NCBI RefSeq assembly: GCF_009727055.1
Contig: NC_052357.1
Span: 83,529,706-83,593,705, forward strand
Length of the DNA stretch: 64,000 nucleotides
Origin: Benincasa hispida
Lineage: Eukaryota; Streptophyta; Magnoliopsida; Cucurbitales; Cucurbitaceae
Reading direction: 5' to 3'
The position numbers and the translations under genes were made by a program. Each line of letters opens with the position of its first letter. Positions within the stretch are counted from its first letter, which is position 1. Shown here piece by piece: positions 46,159 through 57,476 of this stretch. The notes beneath the pieces are model-generated. The model ran no database searches. It had not been told where the DNA came from and was given only the letters and a program-made list of their open reading frames with translations.

Positions 46159-48076
46159 TGTTGGAATTGATGTCCTAAATCTCGTAGGGTCCTGTAGTTT
46201 GTAAACCTTGTATGAACAAATATTTTTGTGATTAATAATATTTGATATTTTATTCACTTTTATCCATGAAATATATGATATTTTAGCTGCATTAACCACA
46301 AACCAATAAACTAACATCTATGGTTATCGTTATAACTTAAACATGTATGTGGAGACATACAGGTGGATCATGTTTAAATGATAACCTAAATGATTTGTAG
46401 TATATCGATAAGGCTAGATACCTTATCCTGATGACACTACGAGTATGGTTCGCTTTGTAGGTGTTACAATTGTTGTAAAGTACTACAAATGATCTGATCC
46501 TGATAATTCATGTATTAGACATGTGAGCGGGGATATTCTATAAGACCGGACCACAAAATGTTTAGTCTCATTATATAGCATCGTTCATAATAGAGACTTT
46601 TATTTCACCAAGATGGCCATAAGTAATATGAACTCCTGCCTATTAGGGCAGTCTTTTGATTTGTATGGGTGAGAGTGGCCAGATCGTCGACTCAACAAGC
46701 CTACCATTTTGAGGATTCTTCTGATTGAGGAGCTGGGAATACAACTACACAAGATGAAATTCACTCCTTTCCCGAAGCAGGGATAAGTAGATAAATTGCT
46801 CCATTAAGGGCTGATTCTAGGTCTTGAACAATGTTGTGCCACACCCTCTCCTGGCCTGAAAGGAGTTTAGTCATAGTGGGACTATGATCTATTGTTCATT
46901 AGAGGGATCAGTGGTACTTAAGGAGTTACATGTAACTATAGGGGCAAAACAGTAATTTGGCCTAGCTGTACTTATGAGTGATTTGTGAAGGGTCATCGTA
47001 CTGTTGATTAGTTATATCCAATGGACATAGAAATATATCTGTAGTACGACGAGTGTAACTGTTGTCTTTAGTGGAGTGCCCGACAGTTAACGGATGGTGG
47101 ATAATGTGATTAAAGAGTTTAATCAGTTATTCACGGATCTCCTTGGTAGTTCAATGGATTTAGTTGAGAATCAATTTTTGGGTTAATTTAAAATGTTCAA
47201 ATTAATAAGAAGGAATTTAATTATATATGATATAATTGACATAATGTATTTGATATATTATTGATTAATTGGAAGAATAAATATTTGAATATGATTCAAA
47301 TATATTTTCTATGAATAAGATTCATAGTTGTTAAATTTTATATAAATATGAATTATATTAAATGCTATAAAATAAAGAAAAAGAACTATGGTTTATATAT
47401 TGTATATGATACAATATTAAAACTATAGGTTATAAATATAATATATAAGTTGGTTATCATATTTATTTATAATTATTAATTAGTTGATAAATAAACCCTT
47501 TTTCTCTCTAACCACCATTCGTGGGGAATTATTTGGTTTTTATGGCAATTTGGGATAAATGAAATGTGATTTTAATTATTCCAAGAGACAAGCTTTCACG
47601 ATCAAGTAAGAAAGTCTTCTACACGAATTCCTTGAGAGACTAAATGATCGAGTAAGAAAGTTTATACGACAGACTTGATCGCCTACACGATATCTTTGTG
47701 CCTTCCTCGATCGTCTTCCTCCTCCAACTCCAAACTCCCCTCCAACCAAAATTAACCAGAGCCCACCACTCCTAGATTTTCACACCAAGAATACCAAGGT
47801 CACTAAGTGGTAGTATCCCTTTTGGTTCGAGTTTCTCATTGTTGTTTACTGTTGTTCGAGGAGAGTTCGTAAATAAGTTAGATCGAGGGATTAACCCGAA
47901 GAAGGGTTCTTCGAAGGTATGATCTCTTAACCCCTTATTTATTTTGAGATAGCATTTTGTAATTTAGTTTTATGCATAATTTGTTCTTGTTGGTTGTGAA
48001 CATGTGCGTTCAATCGAATTGGGATTTAGACAATCCGCTTCCACTCAAAGGTTCTCTGTAAAAAGAGGTCTTTCAG
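46159..48076 (+). mobile_element. Copia-type solo LTR (1,918 bp) inside an older LTR
   Basis: The LTR begins TGTTGGAATTGATGTCC and ends GGTCTTTCA. The flanks are ATCTT (46154-46158) and GTCTT (48077-48081), a 4/5 match. The interior is collinear with the B LTR subfamily. The surrounding older LTR fragment is in the same orientation. Confidence 0.75.
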
Positions 48077-48238
48077 TCTTCTCTTCTCTAAACTCTCAAT
48101 AGAATACATGCTTAGGTTTCTTGAATGTTTATCCTATATGTTTTTTAGTTTGTTAACTTCTCTGCATTTAACTGTTTATCGATTGAATTCTAAATTGTAC
48201 GGTGTTCACACACTTTTGTGAGGAATTCGATTCCTTCA
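48077..48238 (+). mobile_element. Older copia-type LTR fragment, second part
   Basis: This resumes with CTTCTCTAAACTC and ends GATTCCTTCA at about 48238, the same terminal motif as the B LTR end. Together with 45650-46158 it forms the 3' part of one LTR. Confidence 0.6.
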
Positions 48239-48312
48239 GCATGGTTGGAAGACCGTATGTAGAGCTTCTGCCCACGAATTTTGACGTTATGTCAGAAAAA
48301 ATGCCCACACAA

Positions 48313-48660
48313 GTAATTATCTTTTGTTTTATATAAAAGATGAGAGTCTATCTTATATAAATTTTAATTTTATCTCCTAACTTAGTGTCAAATTTTTAAA
48401 TATCTTTCAATAAATTTTAGAATTTCAAAAAATAAAAAATAAAAATTTAAGCATTAAGACTTGTAATTTTGAAATTTTCTTGACCAAATTAGCACATACT
48501 ATTAAATTTGTAATTTAATATTTTAAATATAAGTTTAATTCATTAAGATACTTATATTAGACAATTAATTAGATAATAAAAATTAATTTAGACCTTAATC
48601 ATATGAAGAGATTGAAGCAACATACTCTACATTGTCAAAGCGTTGATATCTTACAATAAA
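48313..48660 (+). repeat. Duplicated segment copy 2, block Y
   Basis: This aligns with 8670-9032 (TAATTATCTTTTGTTTTATA, TGTCAAATTTTTAAATAT, AGATACTTATATTAGA). It marks the left part of copy 2, upstream of the P450. Confidence 0.75.
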
Positions 48661-48717
48661 AAAAAAATAAAAAATAAAATAAAAAATTAAAAAAAAAATC
48701 CATTTTTAAAAACTTAA

Positions 48718-50480
48718 TCTATACTATCTAAAAAAAAGTTATGGGCGAAAAATCGTTGATTTTTCCCGTTAATTCATTTAGTTGACGGTGATTAAGATAT
48801 CTTCCGTTAAATCAGTCAAAAATCTCATTTTATTTCTAATATCTATTTCACATTAAATAAATAGAAAAAAAAATTAAAACATTTTATTCTCTAATATCCA
48901 ATTCACTAAAAATATTTTAGAAAGACACGTTTTATCTTTAATAATCTCTACTTCTCTTTTATAAAGGAAAATTTCTTTAAAAAAAAATAATATTTTATCC
49001 TCTAATCTCTTATCTAAGGATTTTTTAAAATCATATTTTATCTCTATTATTTACTTCAAGTTAAATGAAAATTTAAAAAATCACATTTTATCTTCTAATC
49101 TCTTATTCACGAATTTTTTTTCTTTAAATCACATTCTATCTTTAATAATCTCCACTACGTTAAATAAATGATTTTCTTAAACAAACTATTAAACGTAAAT
49201 TTTCTGTATAAATATAAATTTATCTGTTTCGAGTATTTTTTCTATCTTCTATAAAAAGATATCATCTCTCTCTTTTTTGTTTAACATATGTTTTCTTTTT
49301 CTATGTTGTTCATTTTTCAAATTTGTAAAAATTTATAGAGTTATTTAATGTAACTTTTTTTGGTATGTTTTTTGTTTTTTTTTTCTATACCAACAGCAAA
49401 TTCACCTACTCATCCTCATATATTGGAGAGAGTGGATAAAATATCTTGCTTTTGTGATTCAAGAAAAATTTCAAAGTTAAGCAAGTTAGAGACCATTAAA
49501 GTGACAGAGAATAGGGGATTGTTTTAATGCTTTGCAGTTTTTTCACATTTTAATTTCTTTCAAATGCACAACAATAAATTTAGAGGTTTATAAGATATTG
49601 TGCTATTTTTTACATGTTTTTTTTCCTTTTTTCTCTTTGCAAATTTGTCGTAAGTACACACTCATTTATAAAAAAAATTGAAATAAAATTTAAAATAAAG
49701 AAAAAGAATGTAGAAATCAAAAGAGATTAAGTTTTTTGTGTTTTGTTTGCATAGAAAAATGATATATTTTTTTTAAATTAAATTTGAAAAAAATTGAAAT
49801 TAGGAAGATAATCAAATCATTTTTTTTAACTAAAAGAATCACCATGAAATTTTACACAAAAAATAAAAAAAATAATAATATTTTATTTTAAATAATGTTT
49901 GAAATTAAAAAGATAACCACATCATCCAAATCAATTAAAAAATTAAAATATATATGATTATAACGGGAAAAAATAACAATACTTTGACTTATATTAAAGT
50001 TTAAAATTAAGACAATAATCAAATGATCCAATGTAACATAAATTTAAAAAACAAAATAAATATTTTGGTTTAATTTAAACGGCTAAGATGTTAATCAAAT
50101 CATCTAATATATTTTTTATTAAATAAGAAAAAGTTATCCCGATATTTTTTTAAAATCTTTATTTAAATCAAAGATTGAAAGTAACAAGTTAATCAAATCA
50201 TAAAAGAAAACTAACTAAGAGATTATTATCACAAAATTTAAAAAATAAAAATATTATTTTCATTTAATTTAAAATTTAAAAATAAGAGAGTAATCAAACC
50301 GTCCAATAAAAAAATTTTAAAAAATAAGAAAGGATCATCACGCAAATAAAAAAAATCTTTGTTTAAATCAAAGTTTAAAATTAAGAAGATAATCAAATCA
50401 TTAAAATTAAATAAAAAATTAGTTAGAGATAATTATCACAAAATTTAAGAAAAAGTAATACAAAATTACGAGGATAATCA
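48718..50480 (+). mobile_element. Helitron-like element, copy 2 (tentative)
   Basis: It starts TCTATACTATCTAAAAAA right after an A, as expected for Helitrons, which insert between A and T and begin with TC. It shares blocks with 6369-7851. It separates duplicated blocks Y and Z here, whereas in copy 1 the related stretch lies before Y, so it behaves as an independent insertion. The 3' end was not identified. The later part is made of variants of AATTAAGAAGATAATCAAATC. No coding frame is present. Confidence 0.35.
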
Positions 50481-50639
50481 AATAATCAAAATCCAAATAT
50501 CAAATACATTTTTCTATATGAGGATAATCATAATTGTTTTAGAAATTTAGGCCATATATTATTTGAAGATCATAGTTTTCTGAAGATAAAAAATTAATGA
50601 ATTTTTTAAATAAAAAAAATTAGTCAATTTATTTACAAA

Positions 50640-50790
50640 TATAATAAAATATCAAGATAGATCGCAATATGCATATATCGTAATCTAATATATCTATAGT
50701 ATCAGTGATAGATGTATATCATGATTTATCACTATATCTATCACCAATAGACAATGACATATTGTTATAATTTAAAATACTTTTAGTAAT
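50640..50790. repeat. GATAGA/TCTATC dispersed repeat
   Basis: TTTACAAATATAATAAAATATC precedes imperfect inverted motifs (AGTGATAGATGTATATCA, ATCACTATATCTATCAC). It is the same style as 2848-3025. Confidence 0.5.
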
Positions 50791-50837
50791 TTTATCATTT
50801 AAAATAAATAAATCTTAAAAAAAGAATTAAATTTAAT

Positions 50838-51600
50838 ATCGGTGAAGGGAAAAAAGGGATATTTCATTATTTTTACAAAAAAAAAAAAAAAACCGATATT
50901 TCATTATTTCTATTAAGAACTTAACATCATTGATGGGGAAAAAAAGTATTTTATTACTTCGTTCTATTTCGAGATAGGTTGTGAAAGGGGAGTGAGTGGA
51001 CAACTGGACATTGTGCCTTCTCTTCAATGATCTCTGGGGCATCTCCTAAATAAACTCAAGTTGTAAACTTAATAGCATCTAATACATCTCACTTTCATCA
51101 CACGTATAAATAAAAAAATTAATATATTTTAAAAAAGAATTAACAATATTTAAGTACATCTTAATTACTCGATTAACCAAATACTTAAATTAATAGATAA
51201 AAATAAATTTAATATTATATTATCTAACACATCTCACTTTCATCACACATATAAACAATAAATTAAAGTATTCTAAAAAAGAATTAGCAATATTTAGGTG
51301 CATCCAAGAATCAAATCAAATCAATAGATTTTACAAAAAAAGATCCAAACTGATGTCTAATAAACAACAAAATCAATGGAATGATTTTTATTTTGGTTCA
51401 GTTTATTAACAATTTGGTTTTTGATGTTTGACAATTTTCCCATTATTTTATTTTTTTTTCCAGTTTTATGTTTGAATAAATCTTTTTTTGCTATTTTCAA
51501 ATTACAATTGAGTCTACTTCTTTCCTAACAGATCAAATTTGGATATTTTTATTTCTTTTCTTTGACACTTTTCTAGATAACAAACAAACATGCTCTATAA
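50838..51600 (+). repeat. Duplicated segment copy 2, block Z
   Basis: This aligns with 9316-10135 in order: GATATTTCATTATTTTTA, TTCGTTCTATTT, GGTTGTGAAAG, GTGGACAACTGG, ATTAGCAATATTT, GGTGCATCCAAGAATCAAAT, TTGAGTCTACTTCTTTCCTAA. The P450 begins about 520 bases after its end. Confidence 0.8.
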
Positions 51601-52118
51601 TGATTGGTTTTTTTTTTTTCTAAACAATAAATATACATACACCATAATAATTAAAATACTAAATAAAACCTAATATAGAATTTATTTTGAAAAGTATATA
51701 TACCCTCGATTTGTTTTTGTTTTGATGGTTTTTATGGAAAACCCGGTATAAAACAATAATTTTTAGTTTTCTTCAAATATATGTCCCATTTTATATTGAA
51801 AAAATTAAATCAAACTTGTGGATGCCTTAATCATAGTAATTATTTTAATAAAGATATTAAAAGTTATATAAAAAGATGAAATGCTTTTCCCAATTAAATT
51901 TATTATATTTACAATTTTTCTAGAGATATGTCTTCGACAAATAGACATTTTATCAACGTTTTTAAAAAAATCGTTTTTTTAAAAACTGATATTGACATGT
52001 TCATAATGGTATCAATCTCAGACTCGATTTTCTGCTATAAAAGGATGGAACGTAAAGCATTGCCATCGCACCACCCAAACAAAATAATACAAAAAATTCT
52101 CATTATATCCATCCATCC
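51601..52118. other. Upstream region of the P450 pseudogene
   Basis: AT-rich sequence with no gene of its own. The core promoter lies near its end. The short frame at 51928-52185 overlaps the P450 start and has no domain. Confidence 0.5.
52036..52042 (+). promoter_or_regulatory. Probable TATA box of the P450 gene
   Basis: TATAAAA at 52036 lies 83 bases before the ATG at 52119, which leaves room for a short 5' leader. Confidence 0.6.
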
Positions 52119-52970
52119 ATGGAAGAACAAGCTTCTTTCTTCTTCTCTCATTTTCCCACTATCCCTCTCTTTGCCCTTCTCATAACTACTCTGTTTCTCC
52201 TCTCCAAATTTCGAAAAACTGAGCACAGAAAACTCCCACCAAGCCCACCTTCTCTTCCGGTAATCGGCCACCTCCATCTTCTGAAAGAACCATTCCACCA
52301 AATGTTGCAAGATCTCTCTAAAAAATACGGCCCTGTCTTCTCACTCACCCTCGGTTTTCGTCCCGTGGTGGTTGTATCCGCCCCCTCCGCCGTCCAAGAA
52401 TGGAAGATACTGAATTACGATTACACAGCGGTTGGTGCGACGGCGTACGGGCAGCACTGGCGGATCATGCGGCGCATAGCTACGACAGAATTGCTGTCCA
52501 CTCACCGTCTCAACAGCTTGAGTAAGATCCGAGAGGAGGAAGTGAAATTGTGGGTGAAAAGATTGTACGGAATGACGGAGGTGGGGGAAAGTAACAAGGG
52601 AGTAAGAGTGGGATTAAGGTCGAAATTGACGGAACTGTCTTTCAACATTGCGTTGATGTTAATGACTGGGAGACGGTATTTTGGGGGAGAAGTGGAGGGG
52701 GAGAGTGAGGAGGCGAAGGAGTTGAAGGAGACGATGAAACAAGTTCCTCTGTTGAGTGGAGCGTCGTATCCGGCGGATTTTCTGTCGGTTTTAAAATGGG
52801 TTGATTTTCAAGTGAGAGTTGATGGAGATGCTTTTGCGCAAAGTGTTGTTGATGAAAGACGGAAACTGAAGGGTTCATGTGAGCGAAAGACGATAATTGA
52901 TAGTCTGCTGTTGTTGCAGGAGTCGGACCCTGAGTATTACAAGGACGAAATTATAAAGGGACAATTCTTG
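52119..52970 (+). CDS. P450 exon 1 (of the pseudogene)
   Basis: The ATG at 52119 is chosen because MEEQASFFF leads into a hydrophobic anchor (about residues 14-30), then the proline-rich hinge PPSPPSLPVIG. The exon ends EIIKGQFL at 52970 in phase 0 with a good donor, G|GTAAGC, at 52971. This is the usual position of the CYP81 intron. The frame is open throughout. One in-frame deletion is apparent: after SAVQE the text goes straight to WKILNYDYTAVGA. Family members carry about 20 more residues here (a stretch with the ANRP motif, in the B-C region and substrate recognition site 1). Confidence 0.85.
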
Positions 52971-53589
52971 GTAAGCTAAACTTATCAAACATATTCCCAT
53001 AAAGCCATAATATACAAATACTTTGATTATATTCCTCAACAACGGATAATTAAAACCCTAACAAATTCAACAACACTATTGAATTGGAGGTGTATTTTAA
53101 TTAAGTTTAGTGACATTTTTGTTCATAAGTTTTTTTAAAATAGTTTATTTAGTCCACATCATCTATTTTTCGTTAGATGCAACCTAGATAATATTTACTA
53201 TTTCTCAATTGAAAATCATTTTATTATATATAATAATAACGATAATAATCTATTATGTGATCATTTAAATTAAAAAATTAAAATTAAAAGAAATACATGG
53301 AATCGGATGCCACCCAAACCGTATATAAATTATTATTATTTATTTATGAAGTTTGGGGAAAAAGTTTATTTGGTTCGAGTCTTTTTCTGGCAGGAGTTTT
53401 TGGTATTATAACTAACTAAAATTGAAGTGACTATTTTCTATTAAAAATATTTTGCCTCTTCTTTCATCTTCTCATCTATGATTGTCATCGTCGATGGACG
53501 AGAGAACGAAAAAGGAGAAAAAGAAGAAAATATTTAAAATTAATTAAAAGCATATTTTTAAATAAAAAACATGTCGTCAATTTTGTGAA

Positions 53590-54260
53590 ACAAAAAAACT
53601 AAGGGGTATTTATTTCAAGGGTTGGGATTGGATGACTTAGGCATCCTAAGTCCAACCCGGACATGAATTTAGATTTCTTAATTTTTTCTCATGGGTTGGG
53701 TTGGGTTGGGTTGAAAGAATTTTTAGATCCAATTTAGGTTGTAAATTTTTTAACTCAAATGACCCTTATTAAAAAATAAACTCAACCCAACCAACATGAA
53801 ATATTATGGTTGGGTTGGTTCGGGATAATAAGGTCATTTATTTAAAATTTTATTCTAAAAAGAACAAAACGTAAATATGTAAAAATCTAATTTAATTGTT
53901 TTCATATATTGAATTAAAATTAATAACTCAATTAATTTCAATTTATATAGTGAAAATTTTCTTTTTAAAGTGTAAAGAAACTATTTTAAGAGTTGAAAAA
54001 TAAGTTATTCAAAAAAATATTGGAATTAAATAAAATTAAAATCAATATATGTATAAATAATTGTGTTATAAGTAATAAAAAAAAATATTTTAAAGTTAAT
54101 AATAAACTTGGGTTGGTTCGGGTTGGTGGATTATATTAGGTGAACCCATGAACCAATCCAACCCATAAAATTTTCATTTATTTGAATCCAATCCAACCCA
54201 AACTGCACGGATTGGGTTGGGTTGATCGGTTTTTTCTGATCATTAGGTTTTTTAAACACT
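53590..54260. repeat. GGGTTGGG/CCCAACCC repeat in the P450 intron
   Basis: GGGTTGGGTTGGGTTG-type runs at 53640-53720 and 54110-54220 are accompanied by CCAACCCA-type runs between them. This gives an inverted-repeat character typical of MITE-like insertions. Exact termini are not clear. Confidence 0.5.
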
Positions 54261-54339
54261 CCTAGGTTTGAATAGTGTTTACTATTCAAACCCATGAGTT
54301 ACCCCATCTTTTTTTTTTCATTTAATCTAGAAAGTACGT

Positions 54340-54780
54340 CGTCCAACCTTTGGACACCAACTCCAACCATCTCCCTCCAACGACTGTCGCGGACCAACTC
54401 CGACAGCCACCTTCGACGAACTCCGACAGCCACCTTCGACGAATGTTGTCGACTAACTTTGGCACCACCTTCGACGATCGCTGCCAACCAACTCCAGCTG
54501 CCACCTTTAGCAACGACCACGGGCCAACTACGGTCGCCACCTCCTGCGATCGTCATCGACCAACTCCAACTATGACCTCAGCGATCACCATCGGCCAACT
54601 CTGGTCGCCACCTTGGTGACTGTGGTTGGCTAACCTCCTGTCGCCACTGGCCAACTCCGATCACCATCGACCATCCTCTGGCAACCCCTTCCCCACACTG
54701 GCAAAATTTCTACCACCAACTTTGTTGGCCACCCTCCGACTGCCACCTTTAGCGACCGTCACCAACCAACCTTGAAAAAC
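54340..54780. repeat. GC-rich degenerate CCAACT/GCCACC repeat in the intron
   Basis: Repeated variants of GACCAACTCC, GCCACCTTCGACGA and GCGATC-rich text make the local GC content much higher than its surroundings. Frames on both strands are open here simply because stop codons are rare in this composition. They have no domain. Confidence 0.7.
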
Positions 54781-54979
54781 ATTGTTAAAAATACTCTTAG
54801 TATATAACAAACTAAACAAATTTGTATATTAAAACACTTTTAAGAAAGAATTGTAGTACATATATGTTTTTTTTTTATTTTAATGAGTTTTTATAAAAAA
54901 ATGTTTAATTAAAAATGAATTTTTGAAAGATATTTTTTTTCTAAGCCATACTAAACACACCAATAGACTGTAATTGTCT

Positions 54980-55205
54980 TTCCTTGAGTAGACAACACAA
55001 AGAAGGTAGCCGTTCTATCATGAGGGAATGTCCGCTCGCAACAATCCAATTAGTTCTCCAGGTGAAAAAACATTAGACATTCCATCTTTTGAAACCAGTA
55101 CCGGAATATGATCCGAGACGGGAAGAGAAAGACTTCTCCGGTGGGCTTTCAAGACAGAGATGCACTACTCCATCTGGAAAGAGCTTTCCCTCGTGGATAG
55201 TTATA
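54980..55205. other. GC-richer segment of unclear origin in the intron
   Basis: The composition differs sharply from both flanks (text such as GTCCGCTCGCAACAATCC and TTCTCCGGTGGGCTTTC). It has no long frame. An organelle-derived insert is one possibility, but I cannot identify a source gene. Confidence 0.3.
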
Positions 55206-56247
55206 TTTATTTAGGTTATATGTGTAGAACTATATATATTTGAAAACATTAATTTAATTTAATAACATTTTAATATTTTTTTGGTCAATTTAACTAGCCC
55301 GAAGGCTTAGAAACATTTTCTAAACTTAAAGATTTAAAATGTTTAAAACAAGTTAGCAATCAAATAAAAACTAAAACTCAAAAAGTATGAATTTTTATTC
55401 CTCAAACATAATTTGATAAGAAAAAAGTATAGTTTTTCAATCATTGAATTTATTATTAAAATACTAGTTTATTTCAATTTTAAGTCAGTGTATTATGATA
55501 AAAAAAATTGATCATTTTCAAATTAGTTAAAATGATAAAAGTCTATGAAATTTTATTTCAAAATCTAGTTAAGATTAAAATATCAAATTATTAAAACAAT
55601 ATATTAAATAAAATTATAATTTTAGTCAAAATCTCTTTTTCAAAAGTTTTTTAAAAAATATTCTTCTAAACTTTTAATTTACTTTAAACTTGACTATATT
55701 AAAATAATTAAGATAACAAATTTAAACTAATCTAAAATTTAATCGGTGATTAAATACAAGAAAATATTTTATAAACTAAATATTTATAAATTTGCACTTC
55801 ATTCGTAGGCTACTGCACTTCAAATACGGGTTAAACCTGCACTCCAAACATAGTTTTTTAAACCCAAGCTACCTAAACCTCTTAACCTAATTCCCCAGGC
55901 TTAACAGTCTCAGATTTAAGATTTCAAACCTACGTGCCAAACACCCTCTGACCATATGGACTAATTAAACCATTTTCTCAAACCGTAGGGCTAGAAAACT
56001 AAAGAACACCAAAATACTACCAAAACCCAAATCACAAACACTAAAGTTATATATTTCTCAAGAACCAATTAGACATATGTTTTTTCTTTTTAGAAAAATA
56101 CTTAGGTGTTATATGGAGGAGGTGGTGCATAACAATGAACACATACTGCTTTGCCATAACTTTGACATCAATTTACATTTGTGTTAATAATCTTTTGGAG
56201 GATGATATGATTCTATAAATTGGATGATTTGAATACTAAATGAAGGG

Positions 56248-56872
56248 ATGGTGTATACTTTACTGGCTGCAGGAACTGATACAACAGCGAGAACATTAGA
56301 GTGGGCGATGTCGTTGTTGCTGAACCATCCAACAGAGATGAAGAAGGCTTGGACAGAGATAAATGAGGTTGTTGGAGACCAAAGACTAGTAGAGGAAGCC
56401 GACAGGAACAAGCCACACTATCTTCAAGCCATAATCAACGAGACCTATCGGCTATTCCCAGCCCTTCCAATACTTGCGCCACGTGAATCATCTGAAGACT
56501 GCACAATTGGAGGGTTCGATATTCCAAAGGGAACCATGTTAGTGGTGAATGCTTGGGCCGTCCATCGAGACCCCAATGTGTGGGAACATCCCAATAGTTT
56601 CCAACCAGAGAGATTTAAACCAGGACAGACTGGAAGTCAGTAAATTGTTGCCATTTGGAATGGGGAGAAGGGCAGGTCCAGGGGCTGGCCTTGCTCATAG
56701 GGTCGTGGCTTTGGCTTTGGCCACTCTCATTCAGTGCTTCGAGTGGGGGAGACCTGACCAAAAAGGTCTAGACTTGTCCCCAGGGATTGGACTCACCATG
56801 CCTAGAGCCATCCCTCTTGAGGCCATATGCAAACCACGTGCTTCCATTACTCATTTACTATCACAGCTTTGA
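56248..56872 (+). CDS. P450 exon 2 (frameshifted, heme Cys lost)
   Basis: From 56248 the frame reads MVYTLLAAGTDTTARTLEW and on to PGQTGSQ, then stops at 56641-56643. The correct continuation, KLLPFGMGRRAGPGAGLAHRVVALALATLIQCFEWGRP, is in the next frame and ends at TGA 56870-56872. In the heme loop the pattern FxxGxRxCxG reads FGMGRRAGPG: the cysteine codon is GGT. The proton-relay threonine, ExxR and PERF motifs upstream are intact. Confidence 0.9.
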
Positions 56873-57209
56873 TGTGCACAACCCCTCATTTATCTAATTA
56901 TCTCTCATATTATTATGTTTTTGCATCTATGTTTTTATCTTGTAACTAAGCCCACCACGAAATTGGGTATTATGTTTGTTGTGTCGTAGCTAAGTTTTTA
57001 TGGTGGTACACATAATAGTGTTCAAGTTTGGCTATATGCATGTGCCTGTGGTACCTAAGGTTTGTATTGCTAGTATGATCAAATTTGGAAAAGAAATAAA
57101 GCAAAATCTTGTAATGTTGTGGGCATAAAGTTTACGTAAGCGTCATCTTTTTATTTTTGTATTATATATTATGATTATTTTTTTCATTAATTAATTAATG
57201 GTATAATAT
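56873..57209. other. P450 3' flank
   Basis: The likely 3' untranslated region holds AATAAA-like text (GAAATAAAGC at about 57093). Nothing else is recognised. Confidence 0.4.
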
Positions 57210-57476
57210 TGCATTAAATTATTTTTAAATTCAAAATTCAAATCATTCTACAAGATAATTTGATCGAGACTACTTAAAATGATCCTAGAACGTAAATCTA
57301 AACACAAGATATGCAAAGTGTGTTACTTATGGTCATAGGTACAAAACACTTCAATTTCATTAAAAATTCATCACTTCAATTTCATTAAAAATTCATCAAA
57401 ACTAAATTTGACTCGTATTACACCAAGGATAACTTTTCATAGCCTTCGAAGCAGAACCCAAATTTAACCACTAAAG
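57210..57476 (+). repeat. Duplicated segment copy 2, block W
   Basis: This aligns with 10170-10366: AAATTCAAATCATTC, GATAATTTGATCGAGA, ACAAGATATGCAAA, CATAGCCTT. A small extra duplication (TTCAATTTCATTAAAAATTCATCA twice, 57351-57398) is private to this copy. At its end, CCACTAA continues uninterrupted, where copy 1 has the CACTA transposon end. Confidence 0.8.

Larger units (their letters stand above)
52971..56247 (+). other. P450 intron, 3.28 kb, filled with repeats, acceptor damaged
   Basis: The donor is canonical (GTAAGC). At the 3' end the bases before the exon 2 codon ATG GTG are TGAAGGG, so the only nearby AG leaves two extra bases and shifts the frame. The next AG, CTGCAG at about 56272, would cut into the I-helix. 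Introns at this place in CYP81 genes are often only a few hundred bases. This one holds a GGTTGGG-rich repeat, a GC-rich GCCACC repeat and a piece of unclear origin. Confidence 0.7.
52119..56872 (+). pseudogene. Cytochrome P450, CYP81-like pseudogene
   Basis: Two-exon gene of class A plant P450 layout. Such enzymes are ER-anchored mono-oxygenases. Exon 1 (52119-52970, 284 codons) has an N-terminal membrane segment, KLPPSPPSLPVIGHLHLLK, and YGQHWRIMRRI. Exon 2 (56248-56872) has AAGTDTTARTLEWAM (I-helix), NETYRL (ExxR) and FQPERF, all intact. Lesions are: about 20 residues missing after SAVQE; no AG directly before exon 2; a +1 frame shift near 56641; and PFGMGRRAGPGAG at the heme loop, where the invariant Cys is Gly. 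Reading through the shift would give about 490 residues, against roughly 500-510 for the family. CYP81 members modify isoflavonoids, glucosinolates or, in cucurbits, cucurbitacins. No substrate can be assigned. The Gly alone should abolish heme thiolate ligation. Confidence 0.9.

Noticed and set aside
54294..54619. Overlapping frames of 72-93 residues on both strands
   Set aside because: They sit in a GC-rich degenerate repeat in the P450 intron where stops are rare. The translations are repetitive and lack domains.
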